From contig NZ_WTYA01000010.1 of the NCBI RefSeq assembly GCF_009828025.1, positions 1 to 64,000 on the forward strand: DNA of 64,000 nt, given 5' to 3'. Origin of the DNA: Qipengyuania algicida (GTDB taxonomy: Bacteria > Pseudomonadota > Alphaproteobacteria > Sphingomonadales > Sphingomonadaceae). Shown piece after piece: positions 48,075-57,956 of this stretch (position 1 is the stretch's first letter; each line of letters starts with the position of its first letter). The notes under the pieces were generated by a model. It saw nothing but the letters and a program-made list of their open reading frames with translations. It did no database searches and was not told where the DNA came from. The position numbers and the translations under genes are program-made.

Positions 48075-50732
48075 ATGTTGAATTTTCGATCCAGCGCTTC
48101 GCTGGGCGTACTAGCCGCTGCTATTGCCACGCCTGCCATGGCGCAAACCGTCAACAGCCAGCCCGCGCAGGCTGCCGCCAACGCCCCTGGCACACAGGCG
48201 CAGGGCAAGATTCGCAAAGGTGGCGTGCAAACGATCGTCGTAACTGCGCAGAAGCGCACACAGGATCTGCAGGATGTGCCGATCTCGGTGCAGGCGCTGG
48301 GCGAAGAAGGGCTTGAGCAGCTCAACGTCAACACTTTCAAGGATTATCTCAAGCAGTTGCCATCGGTCACCGCGGGCGGCAGCGGGCCGGGGCAAAGCAC
48401 GATCTATATTCGCGGCCTTGCCTCGACCACTCCCAATCTCACTACGGCCGGTGTGGCGGGGCTTGCGCCAAACGTCTCTCTTTATCTCGATGACCAGCCG
48501 CTGTCGCAGCCGGGACGCAACCTCGATGTCTATGCTGCCGATCTCGCCCGGATTGAGGTGCTGGCAGGACCGCAAGGTACGCTGTTCGGTGCGAGCTCGC
48601 AGGCTGGCGTCGTCCGCCTCATTACCAACGAGCCCAAACTGGGTGTGTTCGAAGGCAGGGTGACTGGTGGAGTTTCCTTCACCAAGCACGGCGACATGAG
48701 CGAGAAGGCAACCGCCGTGCTTAACGTGCCGGTGACCGATTCACTGGCCGTTCGCGGGGTGGTCTATCTCGACCATCAGGGCGGCTATATCGATAACGTC
48801 CACGGCACGCGTGACGCTTCGGAAAGCGGGCGTTTCCGCGAGGCGGGTACGGTGCGTTACAACGGCGTTCCCGTCAGCCCCGGGCGCGCCGGGTTCCAGG
48901 CAGGCGCCGATCTGTCGAACGTCAACCTCATTTCCGCCGATAACACGGGGCTGGTGAAGGACAATTTCAACACCGCGCAATATACCGGTTTCCGGGTGTC
49001 CGCGCTGTGGGAAATCAACCCCGACTGGAAGCTCAAGGTCGCGCATATGCGCCAGAGCCTTGATACCGATGGGGTGTTCTTCGAAGATCCCACTCTCGGC
49101 GATCTGAAGATTCAGCGCTATATGCCCGACACCATGAACGATCGCTTCAGCAACACCGCCTGGACGCTGGAGGGGCAACTGGGCGCGCTGAACATGGTCT
49201 ATACCGGTGCCTTCACGGACCGGAAGACCGACCAGACGGTCGATTATTCGGATTATCTCTTCGTCGGGCAGTACCTGCCTTACTACATCTGCGATACGGC
49301 GGTGGTTTATCCCACCTATGTCAGCGCCGCGCCAGCGGACCCGACCTGTCAGGCGCCGAACCTGTCGGTCAAATCGCATTCCGAAATGACCAAGATCACG
49401 CAGGAGCTGCGCTTCAGCACTCCTGACGACTGGCGTTTCCGGGTGCAGGCAGGTGGCTTTTTCTCGCGTCTGGTGCTGAAGGAGCGCAACGACTTCTTCT
49501 ATCCCGGCTCGGTGAATGTGCGCGGGTCCGATGGTGTCACCACCGGCTTCGTGGACAATTATCCGCTGACCAATGTCAATGCGCCTCCGGGTATGACCGG
49601 CAATGCCAGTGCCGGCTATTTCTCCGACCCCGGCCCGTTCCCGCCGGGGGTCATCTTCCGTAACGATGTCAAACGTACGGACCGGCAGATCGGGCTGTTC
49701 GGTCAGGCCGATTTCGATATCGTTCCGGACAAGCTGACCGCGACCTTTGGCCTGCGCTATTACGACGTGGAAGTGGGCCTGTTCGGCAGCGCCAATTCCT
49801 CGTTCTACAACCTCAATTCGGCTATCTTCGGTCCGAATGCAGGTGTGGCTCCGGGCACCGCTATTGACGCCCAGCTTGGCGGTACGAACATCAGCGCGCT
49901 CTATGCACCGGGAAATCCCGCCGGAGCGCCGACGCGCGCCCGGTCCAAGGGTGTAATCGTCAAGGGTACGCTGACGTACAAGCCGGTGAGCGGGGTGCTG
50001 TTCTACGGCACTTACTCGCAAGGCTTCCGTCCGGGGCTGCTGAACCGTCCGGGCGGTGCGACAAAGGGCAATTACACCGTGCCCTATGCCCTGCAGACCG
50101 ACAATGTCGACAATTACGAAATCGGCGCCAAGCTGGAGCTGTTCGACAACCAGCTGGTGTTCAACGCCAGCGCATTCTACGTCGACATCACCAATCTGCA
50201 GACCACGATCTTCGATCCCAGCATCGTCAATCTGTTCTTCTCGGACAATGCGGCGGATGCATGGATCAAGGGTGCGGAGGGTCAGTTCACCTTCGCTCCC
50301 TATGCGGTGCCGGGGCTAACGCTTGCGGGCGCATTCTCTTTGCTCGATACCAAGATCACCAAGGTGCTGACGCCCACCAACGACGTACAACTGGGCAGCC
50401 ATCTGGCCTATGCGCCCCCGTTCCAGGGCAACCTCAGGGTGCGTTACGAATGGGCGCTGTCAAACACGATCGATGCGCATATCATGCCCTCGGTGGTGCA
50501 TTCGGCATCCAAGTTCACCGACATCATCGACATCAACAAGTTGCGGCTCAAAGGCTATACGACCTTCGGCCTGACCGCCGGGATCGCCAAGGACAATTGG
50601 ACCTTTGAGATCTACGGAGACAATTTGACCGATGAACGGGCGCAAATCAGCGGTGATTTCTACTATGATCGCCCGCGTGTCGTGACCAACCGCCCGCTGA
50701 CGGTGGGTGCGCGCTTCTCGGTCGATTTCTGA
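48075..50732 (+). CDS. TonB-dependent outer membrane receptor 3
   Basis: An 885-residue receptor from ATG 48075 (GAGGGG upstream). The signal is MLNFRSSASLGVLAAAIATPAMAQ. The TonB-box-like region is VQTIVVTAQKRTQDLQDVPISVQAL, the plug reads IEVLAGPQGTLFGASSQAGVVRLITNEPK, and the barrel ends in Phe (VGARFSVDF). It is longer than receptors 1 and 2 with extended extracellular loops. A hairpin follows, then the TPR-sulfotransferase gene, a pairing seen repeatedly in sphingomonads. Divergence from a BCCT transporter hints at a quaternary-amine or sulfonium substrate, but that is inference. Confidence 0.93.
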   Translation: MLNFRSSASLGVLAAAIATPAMAQTVNSQPAQAAANAPGTQAQGKIRKGGVQTIVVTAQKRTQDLQDVPISVQALGEEGLEQLNVNTFKDYLKQLPSVTAGGSGPGQSTIYIRGLASTTPNLTTAGVAGLAPNVSLYLDDQPLSQPGRNLDVYAADLARIEVLAGPQGTLFGASSQAGVVRLITNEPKLGVFEGRVTGGVSFTKHGDMSEKATAVLNVPVTDSLAVRGVVYLDHQGGYIDNVHGTRDASESGRFREAGTVRYNGVPVSPGRAGFQAGADLSNVNLISADNTGLVKDNFNTAQYTGFRVSALWEINPDWKLKVAHMRQSLDTDGVFFEDPTLGDLKIQRYMPDTMNDRFSNTAWTLEGQLGALNMVYTGAFTDRKTDQTVDYSDYLFVGQYLPYYICDTAVVYPTYVSAAPADPTCQAPNLSVKSHSEMTKITQELRFSTPDDWRFRVQAGGFFSRLVLKERNDFFYPGSVNVRGSDGVTTGFVDNYPLTNVNAPPGMTGNASAGYFSDPGPFPPGVIFRNDVKRTDRQIGLFGQADFDIVPDKLTATFGLRYYDVEVGLFGSANSSFYNLNSAIFGPNAGVAPGTAIDAQLGGTNISALYAPGNPAGAPTRARSKGVIVKGTLTYKPVSGVLFYGTYSQGFRPGLLNRPGGATKGNYTVPYALQTDNVDNYEIGAKLELFDNQLVFNASAFYVDITNLQTTIFDPSIVNLFFSDNAADAWIKGAEGQFTFAPYAVPGLTLAGAFSLLDTKITKVLTPTNDVQLGSHLAYAPPFQGNLRVRYEWALSNTIDAHIMPSVVHSASKFTDIIDINKLRLKGYTTFGLTAGIAKDNWTFEIYGDNLTDERAQISGDFYYDRPRVVTNRPLTVGARFSVDF

Positions 50733-50757
50733 CCGCAGGCGCATCATACCAATCCCG

Positions 50758-50787
50758 AAGGGGGCGGTCGCGTGTCCGCCCCCTTTC
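50758..50787 (+). terminator. GC-rich hairpin between receptor 3 and TPR-sulfotransferase
   Basis: AAGGGGGCGG-TCGCGTGT-CCGCCCCCTT forms a 10-bp perfect stem followed by TCGCTT. It lies 26 bp after the receptor stop and 15 bp before the next start, so it may attenuate expression of the downstream gene. Confidence 0.6.
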
Positions 50788-50802
50788 GCTTATGGAGGGG
50801 GC

Positions 50803-52809
50803 ATGAGCGCAATCGAAACAGCCAAGGCCGGACAGACGAACACCACCGTTGCCGATCAACTCGATCGGGCCAAGCAGCAGCTCCAGGCCGGGGATCATGC
50901 AGGGGCGCTTACCACCGCGCGCGCTGTCGCCGTCGCCGAGCGGGATAATGTCGATGCGCTGTATATCGCAGCGGTCGCGGCGCGCTTTGCGCATGATTTC
51001 TCCGCTGCGCATGACCTGCATCGCCAATTGCGCGAGGTGGCGCCCGAATTCGGCCGTGGGTGGCAAGAGGCGGGCCATCTCGCGCGCGATGAGGGGAGAG
51101 CGGAAGATGCCGTGCGGCTCTATGCCCGAGCGGTGCAACTCAACCCAGCGCTTGCGGCGAGCTGGGCTGCGCAGGCGCAATTGCTCCAAGGCTTGGGTCG
51201 GCAGGCCGAAGGCCATGCGGCGCGCCTGCAGGCAGAGCGGCTGGCGCAACTGCCCCGTGAACTGGTCGCCGTTACCAACATGATCCACGAAGGGCGGATA
51301 TTGAAGGCCGAGAAACTGTGTCGACAGTTCCTTCAGGGCAATCCGCGCCATGTGGAGGGTATGCGGCTGCTGGCCGATATCGGCAGCCGGTTGGGCGTGC
51401 ACGAGGACGCTGAATTCCTGCTGGAAAACGCGGTCGCGTTCGAGCCGGACAATATTCAGTTACGGCTCGATTATATTCAGGTGTTGCGCAAACGGCAGAA
51501 ATTCGCCGAGGCGCTGGAACAGGCGCGCGCGCTTTATGACCGCGATCCGGCTAATCCGCTGTTTCAGTCGCATCTCGCGATCGAGTCACTGCAAACCGGC
51601 GATTACGACCGGGCGCTGGCGCTGTTCGAACAGGTGCTGAAAGTGCTGCCCGAGGATCCGGCAACGCACACTTCGCGCGGCCATGCGCTGAAGACGCTTG
51701 GGCGGCAGGGCGAGGCGATTGCCTCCTATCGTCGCGCGATTGCCGCCCGCCCGGAACAGGGCGATGCCTTTTATGCGCTGGCCAATCTTAAGACCTATCG
51801 TTTTACCGATGAAGAAATTGCAGTGATGCAGGCGCAGATCGCGCGCGGCGATCTTGGCCTGATGGACCGCGTCCATCTGGAATTCGCGTTGGGCAAGGCG
51901 TTCGAGGATGCGCAGGACTTTGCGCAGTCGTTTCGCCATTATGACGCGGGAAACAACCTCAAACGTCAGCAGACGCGCTATGATGCGGATCAGATGCACG
52001 CCGAGCTGGCCGCGCAAAAGGCGGTCTGCACGCCAGAGCTGTTCGCTGCGCACGAGAACGAAGGGTACGAGGCGCCCGATCCGATCTTTATCCTAGGCCT
52101 GCCGCGCGCCGGATCGACCCTGCTGGAGCAGATTCTCGCCAGCCATAGCCAGGTCGACGGCACGCTGGAGCTGCCCAATATCCTAGCGCTGGCGCACCGG
52201 CTGCGTGGCGACAAGGCGGGCCAGTCCAACTATCCTGCGGTACTGGCGGAGGTCAGCGACGAACAGCTCGGCGATTTCGGGCGACAGTATATTGAGGATA
52301 CCCGCATCCACCGACAGGGCGCGCCGTTCTTCATCGATAAGATGCCCAACAATTTCCGTCACATCGGGCTGATCCATCTGATCCTGCCCAACGCGAAGAT
52401 TATCGACGCGCGGCGCGATCCTATGGATTGCTGCTTCTCCTGCTTCAAGCAACTGTTCGCCGAGGGGCAGGAGTTCACTTACGGGCTGGAGCAGATTGGG
52501 CGGTACTATGCCGACTATGTCGACCTGATGGCGCATTGGGACGCGGTTCTGCCAGGCCGTGTGCTGCGCGTTCAACACGAGGATGTGCTTGAGGATCTCG
52601 AAGGCCAGGTGCGCCGGATGCTCGATTTCTGCCGCGTGCCCTTCGAGCAGGCTTGCGTGGATTTCCACCGCACTGAAAGGGCAGTGCGCACCGCCAGCTC
52701 AGAACAGGTCCGGCAGCCGATCTCGCGAGCGGGCCAAAATGCATGGAGACCCTACGCGGAATGGCTCGAGCCGTTAACAAAAGCGCTTTCCAGCGTAGGT
52801 CCAGAATAA
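50803..52809 (+). CDS. TPR-repeat sulfotransferase
   Basis: A 668-residue protein from ATG 50803 (GGAGGGGGC upstream). Residues about 10-370 are tetratricopeptide repeats (ALTTARAVAVAERDNVDALYIAAVAARF, GDYDRALALFEQVLKVLPEDPATHTSRGHALKTLGRQGEAIASYRRAIAARPEQGDAFYALANL). Residues about 425-660 are a PAPS-dependent sulfotransferase domain: the 5'-phosphosulfate loop is PIFILGLPRAGSTLLEQIL, followed by FIDKMPNNFRHIGLIHLILPNAKIIDARRDPMDCCFSCFKQ. The fusion is common beside sphingomonad TonB receptors. Whether it sulfates anything is unknown. Confidence 0.88.
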   Translation: MSAIETAKAGQTNTTVADQLDRAKQQLQAGDHAGALTTARAVAVAERDNVDALYIAAVAARFAHDFSAAHDLHRQLREVAPEFGRGWQEAGHLARDEGRAEDAVRLYARAVQLNPALAASWAAQAQLLQGLGRQAEGHAARLQAERLAQLPRELVAVTNMIHEGRILKAEKLCRQFLQGNPRHVEGMRLLADIGSRLGVHEDAEFLLENAVAFEPDNIQLRLDYIQVLRKRQKFAEALEQARALYDRDPANPLFQSHLAIESLQTGDYDRALALFEQVLKVLPEDPATHTSRGHALKTLGRQGEAIASYRRAIAARPEQGDAFYALANLKTYRFTDEEIAVMQAQIARGDLGLMDRVHLEFALGKAFEDAQDFAQSFRHYDAGNNLKRQQTRYDADQMHAELAAQKAVCTPELFAAHENEGYEAPDPIFILGLPRAGSTLLEQILASHSQVDGTLELPNILALAHRLRGDKAGQSNYPAVLAEVSDEQLGDFGRQYIEDTRIHRQGAPFFIDKMPNNFRHIGLIHLILPNAKIIDARRDPMDCCFSCFKQLFAEGQEFTYGLEQIGRYYADYVDLMAHWDAVLPGRVLRVQHEDVLEDLEGQVRRMLDFCRVPFEQACVDFHRTERAVRTASSEQVRQPISRAGQNAWRPYAEWLEPLTKALSSVGPE

Positions 52810-52843
52810 TTTTAATTGGCAAATTCAATATCAGCAAAACGGA

Positions 52844-53403
52844 TCAAAGATGCATGACGTTGATGCTTTTGACTATTGCTGTTGCAAAGCTAGGCTCAGG
52901 GCTCATTGATCGGAGCCAGAAGATGACGGTGACGGCGAGGGCGATGTCCGAGAAGAAAGCCGTAGGGCACCGATCGTAGCGGGTGGCGACGCGGCGCCAG
53001 TCCTTGAGGCGGCCGAACATGATCTCGATGCGGTTGCGGCGTTTGTAGCGACGCTTGTCGTAATTGATGGGATCGAGACGCAATTTCCGCCCAGGAATGC
53101 AGGGATTGATGCCCTTTTGTTGAAGGGCATCCCTGAACCAGTCGGCGTCATAGCCGCGCTCCCCCATCAGCCATTGCGCCTTGGGAAGGTCGTCGAGTAG
53201 CGCGGCAGCGCCGGTATAATCGCCGATCTGACCTGCGGTCATGAAGAAGCTGAGCGGACGACCGTTTGCATCGGTGACGGCGTTGAGATTGAGCTACGCT
53301 CGCCTTCGGCCCGGTGTTCATGCCTCCTTTGGTGCGGCCAATAAGCCGCCCGAGATCCCCATTTTTGCCCGCAGGCTCGATGTCGTGCGGTGCGCCTTCA
53401 AGT
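52844..53403 (-). mobile_element. IS5-family (IS427-like) insertion sequence remnant
   Basis: The 3' transposase frame 53242-52844 reads MTAGQIGDYTGAAALLDDLP, RGYDADWFRDALQQKGINPC, RRNRIEIMFGRLKDWRRVATRYDRCPTAFF, the DDE region of IS5/IS427 transposases. Upstream, GRLIGRTKGGMNT is in another frame. The codons joining them (CGGGCCGAAGGCGAGCG in place of a Lys-Leu-His stretch) are corrupted and break the reading frame. The 5' OrfA is missing and the left part ends at about 53403 in intergenic-repeat sequence. The element is defunct. Confidence 0.8.
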
Positions 53404-53404
53404 A

Positions 53405-53529
53405 ACCCCAACATTCATGACAATCATCTCCTTCAATCAAAGTAACAAGAGAAAGCAGACGTCTAGCGAGCGGCTATTGTATGGCCGAATTCCACAGCGC
53501 CCGCTCCGGTATTCCGAAAGATGCCCAAG
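53405..53529. other. Short spacer with repeat fragment
   Basis: CCCCAACATTCATGAC at 53405-53420 is a right-end fragment of the intergenic repeat family, here adjoining the IS5 remnant. Confidence 0.45.
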
Positions 53530-56166
53530 CTATTGGTTTCCACCAATGATCCATGGTTCGTCGCGCAGTTTGAGCAATACTGCCAGCCTGTTTTCCGCCT
53601 CGAGCTTTTGCAGGATCGCCGAAACGTGATGCTCGATAGTGCGCTGGGAGCGCGACATCTCCTCGGCGATTTCGGCGTTGCTCAGGCCCTGTGCGAGATA
53701 TTCGAGAACGATCATCTCCTTTGCGGTGAGACTGAAAGGATTGTCGCGCGACGCTCTGTAGGGCCCGCGGGGCAGCGAAATCTCCTCGCGTCGAAGACCG
53801 CGTTCTTCAAGCAATTGCGTGAGCCGGGTAAGCGTGGCTCCGGCTTCCTGCCGATGCAGTGCTGAGAGGGCAGCGGAAACAGTCTGTGGCTTGTCGCATA
53901 ACCCGAAGCAAACATGGGCCAGATAATCCGCGCCCAGTCGCGCAAACGCCATTCCCGCAGCTTCAAAATCGCCTGCCAGCGCCTGGCCGAAGGCGGTGCC
54001 ATCGGCTCCTTGCGGTGGAGTGTACGTCAGCCCGCACAAGACTCTCCAGAACGCGTATTCCGCGTCGCTCCAGCGACTGAAACTTGCTGCCCCGATCCGG
54101 TCGAGCGCGGCGCAGGCCTCTTGCGCAGCCGACGATGAGCCGACCAGCCACGCGCGCTCAAGCATGCTCAGAAGTACTGGAATAACATACTGCACCTCTC
54201 CGGTCGCGAGCGCATCCTTGTGCGCCTTCTCAAGCGTACGAGGCGCCTCCTCGTCGCCAAGCCTCAATTGAGCGCGACCAAGCATGATGCGCGCGGGCAA
54301 CCGCATCAGCAATGTCTGACCCGGTGTTCCGATAACCCTGCGGCAGATCTCCTCGACCTCCCGCAATCGTCCCTGTTCAAGCCGTAACTGCGCCTTGCGG
54401 CCGAGCAGGTAAAAGGTCCAACTGTCCAGATCGTGATCGGTATCGAAGGAGATACCACGCTCTAGCACGTCCTCGGCAAGATCAAGGCGCCGCATATCGA
54501 CCGCATATTCGGAAAGGTTGGTGAAAACCCGAGCGGCGTCCTCATGGAGATTGTGCCGGAACGCAATCTCGAGGCTACGTTCAAGGTCGGCAATACCGTC
54601 GGCATCGCCAAGAAACATCCGTGCCGTACCGATATTGTTGAGCGCGTGAACTTCCACTTCAGGGTATGGCTCCTTTCCGATTTTTTCGAGTGCGCGCCTG
54701 CCCCAGCCGATCGCTTCATCCATGTGGCTCGACAACATCTCCATCTGCGACCGCATTGAATAGGCGAGAGCGAGCTGGCGATCATCGTCGATCCGCTCGA
54801 ACATTCTCACTGCATCGTCGAGATAGCGGTTCGCCTGCACCGCCTCTCCGCGGTACCAATGCAGGCGTGAAAGGTGCCGAAGATTGTCAGCGATCTTCAA
54901 GTCATTGCCGATGGCGCGCCACATGGTCAACGCGTGACGCCGGGCCTCGACCACCCGATCATCGATTCGGTGCGAGATTGCCGCTTCATATGCCCAGCTT
55001 TCATAAAGCTGGGCCGCTTCCGTTGGCTCGGCCTCGTCGATGTGATCGAGTGCCGCCTCAAGATAATCGGCCGCTTCCTTGTGTGCTCCGAGCAGCGCCG
55101 CCCGCTTCGCTGCGATCGGTGCGAACTGCAGTACGCGCACAGCATCTCCCGCACCGCGAGCATGATGCAGTACTTCACCGGCATCATAACGTTCAGGCTC
55201 TTGCAACATGCTTTCGAGATGCCGGAGGTGGAGATTGCGCTTGTCGATCGAGGAACAACGATTGCTTGTGGCCAACCTCGCCAGTTCGTGCCGGAAGCGC
55301 AAACGGTGCTCATTATCCTTCGTCAGAATGGCCAGATCGATACAGTCCTGAAGCAGGCGGTCGTGATTCTCGATCCAGCGGCAATGCAATTCAGGATCGA
55401 TCGGCACGGGGATGATGCTGAGCGCTTCGAGCAGACCGATATGGTCCGACGAGAGCCGCGATAGGCGGCTGTTGACCGCATCCTGTACCGAGACGGGTAC
55501 CTCGCCGCCTGCCTTGTCGCTGGCGAGGATTTCCGACAGAAAGAATGGATTGCCCCCGGTAATCTCCAGCAGGCTTTGTGCATCCCGACCGCTCTCGTTC
55601 GCAAGGCGGGTAACGGCGGCCAAGGATAGCGGGGCCAGTTCGATCCGCTCCATCTGGCTTGTGGGAATGTCGCCGAAAACGCGCAGCAATGGATGGGTCC
55701 GGCCGAGCTCGTCATTGCGATAGCTGACGATCATCAGAGCACCGCAGAGCGTGATCCGGCGGCCGAGAAATCGGATGAAATCGAGTGTGCCGATATCTGC
55801 CCAGTGCACATCCTCGAGGATCAATACCTTGCGCTGGCGCCCTTCGGAAAGCTGGGCCAGCAGACGCGAGAACAGCGCTGTTCCATGACCAGACTGCAAA
55901 CCCTGGTCCGGCCCTCCAAGCATGGCTGCAATGTCGAGGACCGGACCGAAGGGCCGCGGTGTGAAGAGCGCGTCGCACATGCCCCAGATGCACTGGCAGT
56001 CATCCGGCAGGTGCGCCGCAAATTCACGTAGGAGGGCGGTTTTACCGATTCCGGCTTCGCCTCCGATCGCCACGGCATGACCGGTTTCACCCGCTTGTTC
56101 GAATAAGTGGGTCAGACGCAAAAGTTCACGATCTCTCTCAGCGAGCATCGGCCAAGTTTGCCCCAT
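53530..56166 (-). CDS. LuxR-type regulator with AAA ATPase and TPR regions (LAL/MalT-like)
   Basis: An 878-residue regulator if started at ATG 56166 (MGQTWPMLAERDRELLRLT); 56148 and 56253 are alternatives. The NTPase domain has Walker A GGEAGIGKTALL near residue 35-45 and Walker B VLILEDVHWAD. A long helical, TPR-like region fills about 330-780. A LuxR HTH closes it (SLTAKEMIVLEYLAQGLSNAEIAEEMSRSQRTIEHHVSAILQKLEAENRLAVLLKL). It is an ATP-dependent activator of the large LuxR (LAL) class. It is divergent from the four exported-protein genes that start at 56322, its likely targets. Confidence 0.88.
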   Translation of the reverse strand: MGQTWPMLAERDRELLRLTHLFEQAGETGHAVAIGGEAGIGKTALLREFAAHLPDDCQCIWGMCDALFTPRPFGPVLDIAAMLGGPDQGLQSGHGTALFSRLLAQLSEGRQRKVLILEDVHWADIGTLDFIRFLGRRITLCGALMIVSYRNDELGRTHPLLRVFGDIPTSQMERIELAPLSLAAVTRLANESGRDAQSLLEITGGNPFFLSEILASDKAGGEVPVSVQDAVNSRLSRLSSDHIGLLEALSIIPVPIDPELHCRWIENHDRLLQDCIDLAILTKDNEHRLRFRHELARLATSNRCSSIDKRNLHLRHLESMLQEPERYDAGEVLHHARGAGDAVRVLQFAPIAAKRAALLGAHKEAADYLEAALDHIDEAEPTEAAQLYESWAYEAAISHRIDDRVVEARRHALTMWRAIGNDLKIADNLRHLSRLHWYRGEAVQANRYLDDAVRMFERIDDDRQLALAYSMRSQMEMLSSHMDEAIGWGRRALEKIGKEPYPEVEVHALNNIGTARMFLGDADGIADLERSLEIAFRHNLHEDAARVFTNLSEYAVDMRRLDLAEDVLERGISFDTDHDLDSWTFYLLGRKAQLRLEQGRLREVEEICRRVIGTPGQTLLMRLPARIMLGRAQLRLGDEEAPRTLEKAHKDALATGEVQYVIPVLLSMLERAWLVGSSSAAQEACAALDRIGAASFSRWSDAEYAFWRVLCGLTYTPPQGADGTAFGQALAGDFEAAGMAFARLGADYLAHVCFGLCDKPQTVSAALSALHRQEAGATLTRLTQLLEERGLRREEISLPRGPYRASRDNPFSLTAKEMIVLEYLAQGLSNAEIAEEMSRSQRTIEHHVSAILQKLEAENRLAVLLKLRDEPWIIGGNQ

Positions 56167-56321
56167 TCGCAAACTTACGAACAGGGAAGACTTCAAAATT
56201 AGGTATGACCCGAGCGAAAATTGGGTGTGACCACCGGAGCGGTGAGGGAGCACCGCGGTATTATTGGTGCAGATTTTCCGGATCGAAGGCCCCAGCTGAA
56301 GGGCAATTGAAGGGAATTGAT

Positions 56322-56783
56322 ATGCGCCAAGGATTCCTCATTTTCCTACCCGCGATGGCAATCGCGCTGATCATGGCGAGTCCCGCCCATGCCGGGGTGT
56401 ATATGCGCTTGGCCAAAGCATCGGGCGGTAGCGGCGGTGCGGCCGGAACTGCTTGCGGCGCTGCGGAGGATGCCAGGCATGATCAGTGGATCGAACTGGT
56501 ATCTGTCGGTTCGGTACTGGAGCGTTCGGCAAGGCGGGGTGAAGCGGGTCGGGTCCTCGCCAAAGTGCGTGGCAGCAAGGCGGCCGGCACTGTTAGGAGC
56601 TTGATGGAATGTGGGGACAAGCTCCAGCTCACAATTCGTGACGGCAAGCACAAATATCTGCTTTCAGGCGTGTCGATCAGGAAGACGCTGCGTGATCCCG
56701 CAAACCGCGAGCGAGCCGATCCGGTCGAGACTTTCCAGCTCACCTTCGGGAAGGTCGAGATTACCCACGAATCACGACGGTGA
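56322..56783 (+). CDS. Hcp-like secreted protein
   Basis: A 153-residue protein from ATG 56322 (GAAGGGAATTGAT upstream). The signal is MRQGFLIFLPAMAIALIMASPAHAG. The mature part follows the Hcp (type VI tube protein) pattern: GVYMRLAKA, HDQWIELVSVGS, then RVLAKVRGSKAAGTVRSLMECGDKLQLTIRDG, HKYLLSGVSIRKTL and DPVETFQLTFGKVEITHE (usually 'P.E.F.L.F.KI...Y'). True T6SS Hcp has no signal peptide, so this is a Sec-exported relative. It opens the cluster divergent from the LAL regulator. The 56205 start is rejected because it precedes the signal peptide. Confidence 0.65.
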   Translation: MRQGFLIFLPAMAIALIMASPAHAGVYMRLAKASGGSGGAAGTACGAAEDARHDQWIELVSVGSVLERSARRGEAGRVLAKVRGSKAAGTVRSLMECGDKLQLTIRDGKHKYLLSGVSIRKTLRDPANRERADPVETFQLTFGKVEITHESRR

Positions 56784-56857
56784 AACGCAGGCGCAGCAAG
56801 CGACACGCCATCTGCCTCACCTCCGATATCGACAAAACCGCCAATGGAGTTCAGCCG

Positions 56858-57931
56858 ATGAAGATTATCAAACAAGCGTCCTCCGCCGGCATCTTTGCAT
56901 CCAGTGTGTTGCTGGCATCGGGGGTACAGGCATCACCCGTGATCGAAGCGTTTCAGGTGTTCCCGGACAGTGATGCCGGGGTTGGGCAGACCAGGATTGT
57001 CGTGAAAGGTAATGGGGGACGTTATACCCGCGTAACGACGGACACGGTTTCCGCGTGGCTGCGCGTGACGGGCCATTCGCCGAAACGTGCGCTTTCCCAT
57101 AGAGGCAGCGGCATACGTATCGGTTCGTTCGAACATGGCTTCGCAGAACCCGGTAACCCGAAGATATATAGGATCGATTTCGCCTATCAGGCCCCACGCA
57201 ACGGAAGTTTCGATGCGGTTCTGTTCTGCAATGGCAAGCTAAACGCACTCTCGGGCAATGCGCGGCGAGATTTTCTGCGCGATGGCCAGACCTACAACCT
57301 GCGCAATGCCTTCGACGGATCACTCAGCTCCACCTGGTTCATAGCTGACAAGCCCGGCCCGGGCTTCGAGGATCCACCCACCTTGCAAACCTGGACAAAT
57401 AGCGTGGAGATCATTGCGCAGGTGAAATGCGCGGCGCTTGACGCCCATGCGGGGCGAAGCACAACTCCTGCGCCAAGGCGCACTTCTCCCAGCGCTCCTC
57501 GGCGCACAACGCCTCCGCCCGATGTGCAAGCATCGCTCAGGACCGCTAAACTGGCGGTCCGGCGTGTCGGCCCCTGGATCTGTCCGACTGCGATCCGGCT
57601 CGTCGGGCGTATCGATGTCGGGCATCGCTTCGAAGGTTCGGCGATCTTTGGCGCGCATGGCTGGTTTTCCCCACGGTCCACGCTCGCCTTCGACAAGGCA
57701 GGCGGTCGTTCGATCGTCGTGTCTTATCCAATCGACTGGAGCACTACATCTACCGGAAGCCTGGCGGCAGGTGGCAACCGTGCCCCGCGTCGCAATCTGA
57801 CTTTCCATTTCAACATCGCGAACGCCAGCCTGACCATCGTGACATCGGCAACCAGAACGACCCGCGTCACCTGCCGTGCGCCGAACCCAGGAGCGAATGG
57901 AGCAGCGATCGACGACGGTTTGAGCGACTGA
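56858..57931 (+). CDS. Exported protein with WICP-type C-terminal domain (paralog A)
   Basis: A 357-residue protein from ATG 56858 (GGAG upstream). The signal is MKIIKQASSAGIFASSVLLASGVQA. Residues 25-185 form a first domain with two Cys (ALFCNGK-type and VKCAALD). A Pro/Ser/Thr/Arg linker lies at about 195-225 (TTPAPRRTSPSAPRRTTPPPD). The C-terminal domain of about 115 residues has VGPWICPTAIRLVGRIDVGH and RFEGSAIFGAHGWFSP. This last domain is shared with the next gene. I recognise no known family. It is likely co-transcribed with the Hcp-like gene. Confidence 0.68.
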   Translation: MKIIKQASSAGIFASSVLLASGVQASPVIEAFQVFPDSDAGVGQTRIVVKGNGGRYTRVTTDTVSAWLRVTGHSPKRALSHRGSGIRIGSFEHGFAEPGNPKIYRIDFAYQAPRNGSFDAVLFCNGKLNALSGNARRDFLRDGQTYNLRNAFDGSLSSTWFIADKPGPGFEDPPTLQTWTNSVEIIAQVKCAALDAHAGRSTTPAPRRTSPSAPRRTTPPPDVQASLRTAKLAVRRVGPWICPTAIRLVGRIDVGHRFEGSAIFGAHGWFSPRSTLAFDKAGGRSIVVSYPIDWSTTSTGSLAAGGNRAPRRNLTFHFNIANASLTIVTSATRTTRVTCRAPNPGANGAAIDDGLSD

Positions 57932-57956
57932 GCGAACCATGAGGAGGAAGGCGGGA

